Shown here in pieces: positions 1 through 8,398 of a stretch of 64,000 nucleotides of DNA. The notes under the pieces are model-generated. The model made no database searches and was not told the DNA's origin. It was given only the letters and a program-made list of their open reading frames with translations. Position numbers and translations under genes: made by a program. Numbering within the stretch: position 1 is the first letter of the stretch; each line of letters starts with the position of its first letter. This stretch comes from Qipengyuania qiaonensis (GTDB lineage: Bacteria; Pseudomonadota; Alphaproteobacteria; Sphingomonadales; Sphingomonadaceae): contig NZ_JAIGNO010000003.1 in NCBI RefSeq assembly GCF_019711515.1, positions 248,001 through 312,000 on the forward strand. Direction: 5' to 3'.

Positions 1-75
1 ATTGTGACGTTGCTGGAAGCGGCGTGCCCTTTCAATTGTCTCACCTGCCCGGGAGCAAGCCGGCGCAGTTGTTGC

Positions 76-115
76 ATTATATAGCACAGCCGCAACAAAA
101 TTGCGAATCGCAATT
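76..115 (-). promoter_or_regulatory. Putative promoter with palindromic operator for a leftward gene outside the window
   Basis: On the minus strand a perfect TATAAT lies at 81-76. Where the -35 region should be (99-115) there is a perfect odd palindrome, AATTGCGA-A-TCGCAATT, with 8-bp arms around one central base. This 8-1-8 dyad resembles a metalloregulator (Fur-type) or other dimeric repressor site. Transcription would run leftward out of the window, downstream of fdxA. The target gene and regulator are not visible, so this is inference from position and symmetry. Confidence 0.4.
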
Positions 116-160
116 CATTTGTCCGGATTTTTCGTGTCTGGCCGCGCGCGCCCCGCCGGA

Positions 161-499
161 TCAGTCGCCTTCGCCCGGTTCGTCCGAGAAGTATTTGTCG
201 TACTTGTCTTCTTCGTCCTTATGCTCGTCGGCGTCGGCGGGCGGTTCCTTGGACTGAGTGATGTTCGGCCATTCGGCGCTGAATTTGGTGTTCAATTCCA
301 GCCATTTCTCCAACCCGTCTTCGGTATCGGGCAGGATCGCTTCGGCGGGGCATTCGGGCTCGCACACGCCGCAGTCGATACATTCGCTGGGATTGATGAC
401 GAGCATATTCTCGCCTTCGTAGAAACAATCGACCGGACACACCTCTACACAGTCGGTGTACTTGCACTTGATGCAGGCGTCGGTGACGACATAAGTCAT
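161..499 (-). CDS. fdxA: Ferredoxin family protein, 7Fe type (FdxA)
   Basis: A 112-aa cytosolic electron carrier. The N-terminal half carries the cysteine pattern of [3Fe-4S][4Fe-4S] ferredoxins: C9, C17 and C21-Pro, with an extra C12, then C40-x2-C43-x2-C46-x3-C50-Pro. Residues 9-22 and 40-51 are the two cluster-binding loops. The C-terminal ~40 residues are acidic and low complexity, as in the FdxA family. The start is the ATG after a weak ribosome site. It lies 50 bp downstream of the S4-protein gene on the same strand, so it may be co-transcribed with it and the helicase. The family assignment is firm; the redox partner is unknown. Confidence 0.93.
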   Translation of the reverse strand: MTYVVTDACIKCKYTDCVEVCPVDCFYEGENMLVINPSECIDCGVCEPECPAEAILPDTEDGLEKWLELNTKFSAEWPNITQSKEPPADADEHKDEEDKYDKYFSDEPGEGD

Positions 500-549
500 T
501 GGTGGCGTAATCCCTGGAACTGTTTCCCTGACCGTGCTGCTAGGGCGGA

Positions 550-807
550 TTATCCGTTGGGGTCAAGCTCCCGATAGCAGGCTTCGGCTTCGCGAGGCGG
601 GCCGCGCCGTTCGGGGAGCGCCAGGATTTCCACCAATTTTACCGATCTGCCGAGCGGCAGGGTAAGAATGTCCCCCTCGACAACGTTGCGCGAACAACGG
701 GTGACCCGCTCTCCGTTGCGCCGAATATGCCCCTCCTCGACCAGCCTGTGTGCTGCGCCGCGGGTTCTCGCGAAGCGCAGGTAACACAGCAGCCGATCGA
801 TTCTCAC
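550..807 (-). CDS. S4-domain RNA-binding protein
   Basis: An ~85-aa single-domain S4 protein, the Hsp15/RlbA-like type that binds structured rRNA or tRNA. The S4 signature runs from the start ([16 protein letters not shown]) through '[13 protein letters not shown]' to the hydrophobic '[21 protein letters not shown]'. I chose the GTG at 807 because it gives the family's usual N-terminus and has a GACGAGG site just upstream. A TTG at 840 would add 11 residues overlapping the helicase end. The helicase stop (821-823) lies only 13 bp upstream, so the two genes form a translationally linked pair. Confidence 0.8.
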   Translation of the reverse strand: MRIDRLLCYLRFARTRGAAHRLVEEGHIRRNGERVTRCSRNVVEGDILTLPLGRSVKLVEILALPERRGPPREAEACYRELDPNG

Positions 808-820
808 TCGGGCCTCGTCG

Positions 821-3325
821 TCAGCGGACCAAACCGGCAAGAGCGGCGAACGCGTTGCCTTCTCTTGGCTGCGAAGGCCTTTGCCGTTCCTGCTTGCGGC
901 GGGAGGGTCGCCATTCCCAGCGGTCGGGCCGAGGCGGACCGAACTGACCTTCGGAAAGTGGCTTGCCTTTCTGCACGCGGAACCCCGCATTGCCGAGCAA
1001 TCGGGAAATGTTGCCTTCCTCGAGACCGATGGACACCGGCAGCGCATAATCGAGCACGAATTTCCGTCGCCGATCCTTGGCCTGCGCTTTTGCCCGCGTT
1101 TCATGTGCAGCGCGCAGTATCTTCTCGGCAAGGTCGATGCGGATCGCCTGGCTGCCCGCATGACGATAGCCCGATGGCAGCTTCTTGGTATCGGCAATGA
1201 CTGGCAGCATCGCATCGAGCAGCGGACGCCGATCGAGGCTGAGCGCATTCAGCAGCTGGCGTGGCGCCGGCTTGAGGAGGGCCGGGGCAAAAATGTCGAG
1301 CGCACCGAAGGTGACGCCGATCTTGCGCAGGAAGGGCCGCATCTCCTTGGGCAAATACTCGATCCCCGCTTTCTCTCGGGTGACGTAACCATGGCCCGCG
1401 ATGAGGTTGAGCAACAGCGCGCGCGCCTGCGAACCGGCATCGGGATTGCTCGCCGCATGATGCATCTTTTCCAGCGGATCGAGCGGCTCGAGCTTCTTCG
1501 CAAGCCATGTGTCGAGCGAGGCCAGCAATTTGCGGCGCGCCGCTTCGGGCAGTGCGGCAACTTCGCGCGTCGGCAATATCACTGGCGTCACGGTGCCGTC
1601 GCGGCGTTCAAGCTGGCCCAGTTCCCGCCCCTTCCAGCGGATTGCACCTCGCGAAAGCTCTACATCGGCCATGTCCGACGTTGCCAGGGCCTCCGCCTTC
1701 TCGCCGAGCAATCTGGGCAATGCCTTCTCCGCCGCGGCGAGCAGCATGCGCCGGTCTTCGTGACGGGCCGAAGGGTCGACCACGAAGCGCAGGCCTTCGA
1801 CGTGGCCCAACACCTCGCCCTCTACGCTCACCTCACCCATCTCGCTCAATTCAATCGGCAACATGCCTGCATCCTGTCCTAGTGACTTCATCAGGATCGC
1901 CGTCCTTCGGTTTACGAATCGCTCGGTCAGCCGCGCATGGAGCGCGTCCGACAGTTTTGCCTCTACCGCTCGGGCGCGCGACGCCATTTCGTCACGCGCC
2001 AGCACCCAGTCGGGCCGCTGGCAGATATAGGCCCAGCTGCGAATCGCTGCGATCCGCCCCTGCAGCGTATCGATGTCCCCGCTCATATTGTCGAGTTCGC
2101 TGATTCGCGCAGCAACGTAGTCTGCACCCAGATAGCCTTGGGCCAGATCCTGCCACAGTCGGGCGACGAAGCGGGCGTGAACATCCGGACCGCGTTGACG
2201 AAAGTCGGGGAGTGAGCATGCCTCCCAGAACCGCCGTACCGCCCCAGCCCCGCGAACATTCGCGGCAATCGGTTCCTCCGCGAGACGTTTGAGCGTGGCA
2301 AGATCGATCGCTTGCGGAGCAAGCCTTAATGCGGCATCTCCCGGCGGCGCTTCCAGATCGGCGATCAGCGTGCCGAGCGAATCGAAACGTGGCTCGGGCT
2401 CGCGCCAGAACAGCTGTGTGAGGGGCGCGAAGCGATGTTCCTCGATTGCGTAGACTTCTTCCTCGGAGAACTCGGGCGCAGTGCCGTGCTTGTTCGTGCC
2501 TGCCAATGTTCCGAAAGTCCCATCGCGCTGATGGCGGCCGGCACGTCCGGCGATCTGGGCCATTTCGGCGGGCAGCAGGCGGCGCATGCGTACGCCGTCG
2601 AATTTCGTCAGACCTGCGAAAGCGACGTGATTGACGTCAAGGTTGAGGCCCATGCCGATCGCGTCGGTGGCGACGATGTAATCGACCTCGCCGGTCTGGA
2701 AGAGCGCGACCTGCTTGTTGCGGGTTTCGGGGCTGAGCGCGCCCATCACCACCGCGGCTCCGCCGCGAAAGCGTCGCAGCATCTCCGCAACCGCGTAGAC
2801 CTGCTCCGCGCTGAAGGCGACGATCGCGCTTCTTGGCGGCAGGCGCGAGAGCTTGCGTGGACCAATATGGGCGAGCGTCGAGAAGCGCGGCCGGTCGGAT
2901 ATTTCCGCCTCGGGCACGAGCTGGCGCACCAGCGGCTCGAGCGTCGCTGCGCCGAGCAGCATCGTCTCCTCGCGCCCGCGTGTGTTGAGCAGATGATCGG
3001 TAAAGATATGCCCGCGCTCGCGATCCGCACCAAGCTGCGCCTCGTCCAGCGCGACGAACGCAGCATTCGCACCGTCGCGCGGCATCGCCTCTGCCGTGCA
3101 ACACATATAACGTGCGCCCTTGGGCTCGATCCGCTCTTCGCCGGTGATGAGAGCGACCGCATCGTCGCCCTTGATGGCGCGAACCCGGTCGTAGACTTCG
3201 CGCGCAAGCAGCCGCAGTGGGAAGCCCATGCACCCGCTCGAATGCGCCGCCATGCGCTCGATCGCCAGATGCGTCTTGCCGGTATTGGTGGGTCCGAGGA
3301 CCGCCTTGATCGCGCTACGCTGCAC
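821..3325 (-). CDS. SUV3-like superfamily 2 RNA/DNA helicase
   Basis: An 834-aa ATP-dependent helicase beginning at a GTG. Motif I is GPTNTGKTH (residues ~11-19), motif II is DEAQ (~95-98), motif III-like LLGAATLEP follows, and the C-terminal RecA domain has 'ATDAIGMGLNLDV' and 'QIAGRAGR' (motifs V and VI). The GPTNTGKT/DEAQ/GMGLNL combination matches the SUV3 family better than the DEAD-box or RecG families. The C-terminal ~350 residues are alpha-helical and end in a basic, Arg/Gln-rich tail. An S4 RNA-binding protein lies directly downstream, which suggests an RNA-related role. The substrate is not deducible. The 198-bp gap to the divergent M23 gene holds the promoters. Confidence 0.85.
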   Translation of the reverse strand: MQRSAIKAVLGPTNTGKTHLAIERMAAHSSGCMGFPLRLLAREVYDRVRAIKGDDAVALITGEERIEPKGARYMCCTAEAMPRDGANAAFVALDEAQLGADRERGHIFTDHLLNTRGREETMLLGAATLEPLVRQLVPEAEISDRPRFSTLAHIGPRKLSRLPPRSAIVAFSAEQVYAVAEMLRRFRGGAAVVMGALSPETRNKQVALFQTGEVDYIVATDAIGMGLNLDVNHVAFAGLTKFDGVRMRRLLPAEMAQIAGRAGRHQRDGTFGTLAGTNKHGTAPEFSEEEVYAIEEHRFAPLTQLFWREPEPRFDSLGTLIADLEAPPGDAALRLAPQAIDLATLKRLAEEPIAANVRGAGAVRRFWEACSLPDFRQRGPDVHARFVARLWQDLAQGYLGADYVAARISELDNMSGDIDTLQGRIAAIRSWAYICQRPDWVLARDEMASRARAVEAKLSDALHARLTERFVNRRTAILMKSLGQDAGMLPIELSEMGEVSVEGEVLGHVEGLRFVVDPSARHEDRRMLLAAAEKALPRLLGEKAEALATSDMADVELSRGAIRWKGRELGQLERRDGTVTPVILPTREVAALPEAARRKLLASLDTWLAKKLEPLDPLEKMHHAASNPDAGSQARALLLNLIAGHGYVTREKAGIEYLPKEMRPFLRKIGVTFGALDIFAPALLKPAPRQLLNALSLDRRPLLDAMLPVIADTKKLPSGYRHAGSQAIRIDLAEKILRAAHETRAKAQAKDRRRKFVLDYALPVSIGLEEGNISRLLGNAGFRVQKGKPLSEGQFGPPRPDRWEWRPSRRKQERQRPSQPREGNAFAALAGLVR

Positions 3326-3523
3326 GCCCCCTAGGTGGCAGCGCGCGGGCGCAAGGGCAACCGGGTGGCGCGCCTATTGCTCGATTCACCGCAATCCCGA
3401 CTCGTATGACCGCAAGTTAAGGCCCCCTTTACTTTGTTTTGGCAGGCGAAGCGGGCAGAAGACCTTTGCAAGCGTCAGGTCGCGCCGGTTCACGCATCGG
3501 GCGACCTTGTTGGAGGGACAGGC

Positions 3524-5128
3524 GTGTACACGTCTCACGCGGACAACGCAGAAGCAGGATTGCAAGCGGCGAACGGTGGCCCCGGTCGACCCACAGCTGC
3601 GCTTGCGTATGACCAGATCCTGCCAAAAATGCCCGTGCCCTCATTCTCCTGGAAAGCCGTGCGGGAACAGCTTTCCGGTCGTATCTGTGCCCTCGACCTC
3701 GCACCGGATCTTGGCAGCGAGATCGGCAGCAAGCGTTGGTTCCGCGGGCTTGGAACCTTCGTCGGTCTGACCACTGTTGCGCTGGCTTTCTGGCCCAATT
3801 TCGCGCCGCTCGAAGCGGCCCCGCCCGCACATATCGACGATGCCGTGCGCGACGAGTTCCGCAGCCAGATGATCCTGCCGCTCGCCTTGGGGGCGGATAG
3901 CGGTCGGCATATGGGCGCAACGGCGCTGGTCCAGCCGCTCGCCGCCGCTCCCGAGCGTCCGACACTCGAAATGGTCGCCACGCTGGCGAAGGGCGACAGC
4001 TTCGAACGCATGTTGCGCCGCGCAGGGGTTGGTGCCGGCGATGCGGATCGCGTCGCGGCCCTTGTTGCCGGGGCGATCCCGCTTTCCGAGATCGAGTCCG
4101 GTACGCAGTTCGATATCACGCTTGGCCGCCGGGTAGCGCCCGGAGAACCGCGCCCGCTCGGATCGCTGGCGTTTCGCGCGCGGTTCGATCTCGAACTCGA
4201 TGTTGGCCGACTGGACCAAGGTGCGGCCCTTGCGCTCGTCCGCAAGGTCATTCGCGTGGACGAAACCCCGCTGCGGATCCGTGGCACGGTGGGCGATAGC
4301 CTGTACCGTTCGGCGCGCGCGGCTGGCGCTCCGGCAAGCGCTGTGCAATCCTATCTCAAGACGCTAGGCCAGCATGTGAATCTCGACCGCGAAGTGCGTT
4401 CGGGCGACACTTTCGACTTCATCCTGGCCCATCGTCGGGCGGCAACCGGAGAGCGTCAGGCAGGCCAGTTGCTTTATGCGGGCCTCGAACGCGCGGAAAA
4501 GCCTCGCGTGCAACTCATGCGCTGGGGCAAGGACGGCGAATTCTACGAGGCATCGGGCGTAGGCGAACAGCGCGGCGGACTCATGGCACCGGTGCCCGGG
4601 CGGATGAGCTCACGCTTCGGCATGCGCCGTCACCCCATCCTCGGCTATCGCCGCATGCATGCAGGGCTCGACTTCAAGGCTGCTTACGGCCAGCCGATCG
4701 TTGCAGTGACCGATGGCCGCGTGCTTTCCTCGGGCCGCGCGGGCGGCTGTGGCAATGCGGTCAAGCTGCGCCACGGCGGCGGCATAGATACACGTTATTG
4801 CCATATGAGCCGGATCGCGGTGAACCGCGGTCAGAGCGTGCGTCGTGGGCAGGTCATCGGCTATGTCGGCTCGACCGGTCTTTCGACCGGACCGCACCTC
4901 CACTACGAAATGTATCGCAATGGCCGCGCCATCGACCCGGCTTCGGTGCAGTATGTCACGCGCGCACAGCTTTCCGGTGCCGAATTGCAGCGGTTCAAGG
5001 ATACGTTGGCGAAGATGAAAACGGTCGAGCCTGGCGCGGCGCTGGCCGAGCTCGAACAGACCGCTTCCGAAGTCGCAGCCGAAGAGCCCCAGCGCGAAAT
5101 CGACAAGCTCGCTCCACCCAAGAAGTAG
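3524..5128 (+). CDS. M23 (LytM) family metallopeptidase, membrane-anchored
   Basis: A 534-aa putative peptidoglycan endopeptidase. The GTG start at 3524 is preceded at 6 bp by a strong GGAGGG ribosome site, which decides it over an upstream in-frame ATG. A single hydrophobic segment (GLGTFVGLTTVALAFWPNFAP, mature region behind it) anchors the protein, with a long periplasmic part. Residues ~155-320 hold LysM/Csd3-like adaptor sequence. The M23 domain is near residues 350-475 with all zinc ligands: HAGLD (H, D) and HLHYE. This predicts an active enzyme. It is divergent from the helicase gene and 43 bp upstream of hemB. The target cross-link is not known. Confidence 0.88.
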   Translation: MYTSHADNAEAGLQAANGGPGRPTAALAYDQILPKMPVPSFSWKAVREQLSGRICALDLAPDLGSEIGSKRWFRGLGTFVGLTTVALAFWPNFAPLEAAPPAHIDDAVRDEFRSQMILPLALGADSGRHMGATALVQPLAAAPERPTLEMVATLAKGDSFERMLRRAGVGAGDADRVAALVAGAIPLSEIESGTQFDITLGRRVAPGEPRPLGSLAFRARFDLELDVGRLDQGAALALVRKVIRVDETPLRIRGTVGDSLYRSARAAGAPASAVQSYLKTLGQHVNLDREVRSGDTFDFILAHRRAATGERQAGQLLYAGLERAEKPRVQLMRWGKDGEFYEASGVGEQRGGLMAPVPGRMSSRFGMRRHPILGYRRMHAGLDFKAAYGQPIVAVTDGRVLSSGRAGGCGNAVKLRHGGGIDTRYCHMSRIAVNRGQSVRRGQVIGYVGSTGLSTGPHLHYEMYRNGRAIDPASVQYVTRAQLSGAELQRFKDTLAKMKTVEPGAALAELEQTASEVAAEEPQREIDKLAPPKK

Positions 5129-5171
5129 CGCCGCGATTGCGCCGCGTGGCCGCTTGCGGCAGAGCGCGCGT

Positions 5172-6170
5172 ATGACTCACGCAAGCTATCCCAACACTCG
5201 CCTGCGTCGCACCCGCGCGACTGCGTGGAGCCGCGCCATGCATCGCGAGACCGTGTTGACGCCGGCCGATCTCATCTGGCCCCTCTTCGTGACCGAGGGT
5301 TCGGGCGTGGAAGAGCCGGTGGCGAGCTTGCCCGGAGTATCGCGCTGGTCGGTCGACCTTGTCGCAAAACGTGCGCATCAGGCGCTTGATCTGGGCATTC
5401 CGTGCATTGCTTTGTTCCCGAACACACAGCCTGACAGGCGCAGTGACGACGGCGCCGAAGCGCTCAACCCCGACAATCTCATGTGCCGCGCGATCAAGGC
5501 GATCCGTGATGCCTGCGGCAGCGAAATCGGCATCCTGACCGACGTCGCGCTCGATCCCTATACCAGCCACGGCCAGGACGGTCTGCTCGACGAGACGGGT
5601 TATGTAGTCAACGACGACACTGTCGCGGTGCTGGTGGATCAGGCCGTAAACCAGGCCAATGCGGGCGCGGACATTATCGCGCCGTCGGACATGATGGACG
5701 GACGGGTGAAGGCGATTCGCATGGCGCTGGAGATGAACCAGCATCCCAATGTCCAGATCATGGCGTATTCGGCGAAATATGCTTCGGCCTTTTACGGTCC
5801 GTTCCGCGACGCGGTGGGATCGGGCGGTCTGCTCAAGGGCGACAAGAAGAGCTACCAGATGGACCCGGCCAATGGCGACGAGGCGTTGCGCGAGATCGCT
5901 CTCGACATCGCCGAGGGCGCGGACAGTGTGATGGTCAAGCCGGGGCTGGCCTATCTCGATATCATCTGGCGCGCGAAGGAGCGTTTCGGCGTGCCGGTGT
6001 TCGCCTATCAGGTGAGCGGCGAATATGCGCTGATCGAGGCGGGTGCGGCGGCGGGGGTGGCCGATCGGGACGCCTTGCTGATGGAAAAGCTCATCGCCTT
6101 CAAGCGCGCCGGGTGCAGCGGGGTGCTGACCTATCATGCCCCGCGCGCCGCACAGCTGCTGAATGGCTGA
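5172..6170 (+). CDS. hemB: Porphobilinogen synthase (delta-aminolevulinic acid dehydratase)
   Basis: A 332-aa cytosolic enzyme condensing two 5-aminolevulinate molecules to porphobilinogen in tetrapyrrole synthesis. The two active-site lysines are in 'AYSAKYASAFYGPF' and 'VMVKPGLAYLD'. The metal loop reads DVALDPYTSHGQDG, with Asp in place of the cysteines of zinc enzymes, which is typical of the Mg-dependent bacterial class. I used the ATG at 5172; a TTG 18 bp earlier is in frame but has no better ribosome site. The stop overlaps the following GNAT gene by 8 bp, so the two are translationally coupled. Confidence 0.95.
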   Translation: MTHASYPNTRLRRTRATAWSRAMHRETVLTPADLIWPLFVTEGSGVEEPVASLPGVSRWSVDLVAKRAHQALDLGIPCIALFPNTQPDRRSDDGAEALNPDNLMCRAIKAIRDACGSEIGILTDVALDPYTSHGQDGLLDETGYVVNDDTVAVLVDQAVNQANAGADIIAPSDMMDGRVKAIRMALEMNQHPNVQIMAYSAKYASAFYGPFRDAVGSGGLLKGDKKSYQMDPANGDEALREIALDIAEGADSVMVKPGLAYLDIIWRAKERFGVPVFAYQVSGEYALIEAGAAAGVADRDALLMEKLIAFKRAGCSGVLTYHAPRAAQLLNG

Positions 6171-6720
6171 CTTCCGTCACGAGACCGAGCGGCTGGTCCT
6201 GCGTAGCTGGCGCGAGGACGACTGGCCGCGCTTCTGGGAGGGCACCAATACGCCCGCCGTCATGCGCTGGCTGGGCGGCGTGTGCGATGAAGGGAAGCGC
6301 ATGGCCGCGCAGGACCGCATATTGTCCTACGAACGCGATCACGGCCACACATTTTGGTGTGTCGAGCGGAAGGAGGACAGCGAAATCCTCGGCTTCTGCG
6401 GCCTCAAGCGATCGAACCAGGCGGGCGGGCCGATCGGCATGATGGAGGCCGGGTGGCGGTTGCGCGAGAGTGCCTGGGGCAAGGGCTATGCGCGCGAGGC
6501 GGCACAGGCCTCGCTCGACCTTGGCTTCGACCGGTTCGAGGTGGACGAGGTCGTCGCGCTCACCGTCCAGCGCAACGCGGGCAGCTGGGGGCTGATGAAG
6601 CGCCTCGGCATGCGTCGGCGCGAGGATCTGGACTTCGACAATGCCGAGTTCGACGACGAGGATCCGGTGATCATCGTCTATTCCATCGGCCGTGCCACGT
6701 GGGAGGGTGCAGATGGCTGA
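6163..6720 (+). CDS. GNAT family N-acetyltransferase (RimJ/RimL-like), copy 1
   Basis: A 185-aa acetyl-CoA-dependent acyltransferase of the RimJ/RimL group. 'ETERLVLRSWREDDW' opens the fold. The acetyl-CoA pyrophosphate loop is 'RESAWGKGYAREAAQ' (~residues 100-114), and 'NAGSWGLMKRLGM' is the usual N-x-x-S...L-x-x-L-G-M helix. It starts inside the hemB stop region and overlaps the next gene by 8 bp. The next gene is a paralogue of the same length with a nearly identical tail (REDLDFD near residue 157). The substrate, whether ribosomal protein, antibiotic or metabolite, cannot be inferred. Confidence 0.85.
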   Translation: MADFRHETERLVLRSWREDDWPRFWEGTNTPAVMRWLGGVCDEGKRMAAQDRILSYERDHGHTFWCVERKEDSEILGFCGLKRSNQAGGPIGMMEAGWRLRESAWGKGYAREAAQASLDLGFDRFEVDEVVALTVQRNAGSWGLMKRLGMRRREDLDFDNAEFDDEDPVIIVYSIGRATWEGADG

Positions 6721-7270
6721 CATTATCGCGGAAACCGGCCGCCTGATCCTGCGTACGATCGAGGAAAGCGACGCGGCCGAGCAGATGCGCGTGTTGAACA
6801 GTCCGGAGGTTATGGCACGCCTAGGCGGACCGAAAGAGCTGCACGAGACTCAGGCAAAGCATGCCAAGTCGATGGCACTCTACGCCAAAGAAGGCTTCAG
6901 CTTTCTTTTCATGATCGAGAAGGCGACCGGCGAGATGGTCGGCCATTGCGGGATGAAGCGCGTCGACAATCCGTTGGCGAAGAACCTCGGCGATCACGAA
7001 GTCGGCTGGCTCGTGCGCGAGGATCGCTGGCGGCGCGGCTATGCCGAAGAGGCCATGCGCGCGGTACTCGACTGGGCCTTCACCCGTATCGGTGCCCCTT
7101 ATGTCGTTGCGCTGACCAGCCATGCCAATATCGGCAGCTGGAAGCTGATGGAAAAGCTCGGCATGGTCCGGCGCGAGGATCTCGACTTCGACGATCCCGC
7201 CTATCCGCCCGAGGATCGCACGACGATCCTCTACTCGCTCACGAAAGACCAATGGGAGAACGCACGATGA
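6713..7270 (+). CDS. GNAT family N-acetyltransferase (RimJ/RimL-like), copy 2
   Basis: Another 185-aa acetyltransferase. The start ATG at 6713 lies inside the end of copy 1 and is served by a GGGAGGG site at 6701-6707. It shares with copy 1 the opening 'ETGRLILRTIEESD', the CoA loop 'REDRWRRGYAEEAMR', and 'IGSWKLMEKLGMVRREDLDFDDP'. Equal length, head-to-tail order and matching C-terminal motifs point to a local gene duplication followed by divergence. It overlaps the carbonic anhydrase gene by ATGA, so hemB, both GNAT genes and the anhydrase read as one operon. Confidence 0.85.
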   Translation: MADIIAETGRLILRTIEESDAAEQMRVLNSPEVMARLGGPKELHETQAKHAKSMALYAKEGFSFLFMIEKATGEMVGHCGMKRVDNPLAKNLGDHEVGWLVREDRWRRGYAEEAMRAVLDWAFTRIGAPYVVALTSHANIGSWKLMEKLGMVRREDLDFDDPAYPPEDRTTILYSLTKDQWENAR

Positions 7271-7833
7271 ACGCGAGCCGACCCGGCGTCACCATTATCC
7301 CGATCCATGGCCACACGCCGAAAATCCACGACAGCGCCTTCATCGCGCCCGGTTGCACGATCATCGGCAATGTCGAGATCGGGCCCGACAGTTCGGTGTG
7401 GTACAATTGCGTGCTGCGCGCCGATGTCAGCCGCATCGTGATCGGCGAGCGCTCGAACATCCAGGACGGCAGCGTGTGCCACTGCGATCCCGAGCGCCCG
7501 GGCGATCCCGATGGCTCGCCGCTGATCGTCGGCGACGATGTGCTGATCGGCCACATGGCCATGGTCCATGGCTGCACGATCGAGGATCGTGGCTTCGTCG
7601 GCCTCGGCGCGATCGCCATGAACAAGGCGGTGATCGGCTCGGATGCGATGCTGGCGGCCGGCGCCATGCTGACCGAAGGCAAGGTTATGGCCCCGCGCGA
7701 GCTGTGGGGCGGGCGGCCTGCGCGCAAGATGCGCGATCTCGACGATGCGGACATTGCGGGCATGCGCATGGGCGTGGCGCATTATGCGGAGAACGCGAGG
7801 CTACATGCGGAGGCGGTCGCCAAGGCGTCGTGA
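7267..7833 (+). CDS. Gamma-carbonic anhydrase family protein (left-handed beta-helix)
   Basis: A 188-aa hexapeptide-repeat protein of the CaiE/YrdA/PaaY gamma-carbonic anhydrase type. Repeats such as 'CTIIGNVEIGPDSSVWYNCVLRADVSRIVIGERSNIQDGSVCH' cover residues ~28-140. The zinc histidines expected for the family are H75 and the pair in 'GDDVLIGHMAMVHG'. A C-terminal helix with 'GMRMGVAHYAENARLH' is the usual trimer-packing tail. The start overlaps the GNAT copy 2 stop by 4 bp. Carbonic anhydrase activity is plausible but unproven for many members, and a thioesterase-type role is an alternative. Confidence 0.85.
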   Translation: MNASRPGVTIIPIHGHTPKIHDSAFIAPGCTIIGNVEIGPDSSVWYNCVLRADVSRIVIGERSNIQDGSVCHCDPERPGDPDGSPLIVGDDVLIGHMAMVHGCTIEDRGFVGLGAIAMNKAVIGSDAMLAAGAMLTEGKVMAPRELWGGRPARKMRDLDDADIAGMRMGVAHYAENARLHAEAVAKAS

Positions 7834-7846
7834 GGCTGACGCCACT

Positions 7847-7867
7847 GCGCCGCAAGATGCGCGGCGC
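7847..7867. terminator. Possible shared hairpin between convergent genes
   Basis: GCGCCGC at 7847-7853 pairs with GCGGCGC at 7861-7867 around a 7-nt loop. It sits in the 39-bp gap between the convergent carbonic anhydrase and DUF1993 genes. There is no clear T run on either side, so it is a weak bidirectional terminator candidate at best. Confidence 0.3.
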
Positions 7868-7872
7868 GACTT

Positions 7873-8385
7873 CTACCCTGTGGGCTGGCGCAGATACTTG
7901 AACATGTAGGGCACGTAGTCGGCCTTGCCGATAGCCAGCCCCGCCTGCCGCAGGATGGCGTAGGCGGCGTTGATGTGGAAGTAGAATTGCGCGATGGCCC
8001 AATCGCGAACGTAGTCCTGCGTAGTGAGGTCGAAGGTCATGCCGTTGGGCAATGCCATTGCCAACGGTGCATCGTCGGCGGGAAAGTGGAGAGCTTCCGC
8101 GCTTTCCACCAGCTTTCGAGCCTCGGCAATAATTGCACGCGCTTCGGCGAAGTCTTTCGGGTCTTCGTCGCGGCTGGTGAACTCCATAAGCCCAAGCCTT
8201 TCGAGCGCTTCGCCCGGCATATTCGCAAGAAAGCGGATCTGCGTCGAAAGCGGGTGCATGTCGTCGGCCAGGCGTGCACCGAGCAGCTCGCCGGCCTTCT
8301 CATGACTCTCGGCCTTCGTGACCAACCCGTCGAGTGTGCCGAGCATGTTGGCGTGCGTGGTCAGTAGCAGCGTCTTCATATCCAT
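7873..8385 (-). CDS. DUF1993 family protein
   Basis: A 170-aa soluble helical protein of the DUF1993 family, a DinB-like four-helix bundle by family knowledge. Recognisable parts are 'LGTLDGLVTKAESH' near the N-terminus, 'LADDMHPLSTQIRFLANM' (~residues 38-55), and the C-terminal 'HINAAYAILRQAGLAIGKADYVPYM'. The ATG at 8385 has GGGAGA 9 bp upstream; an ATG two codons later is possible. It follows the DNA ligase by 13 bp on the same strand, so they are probably co-transcribed. The function is not established for the family. Confidence 0.8.
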   Translation of the reverse strand: MDMKTLLLTTHANMLGTLDGLVTKAESHEKAGELLGARLADDMHPLSTQIRFLANMPGEALERLGLMEFTSRDEDPKDFAEARAIIAEARKLVESAEALHFPADDAPLAMALPNGMTFDLTTQDYVRDWAIAQFYFHINAAYAILRQAGLAIGKADYVPYMFKYLRQPTG

Positions 8386-8398
8386 TGTCCGAGTCTCC

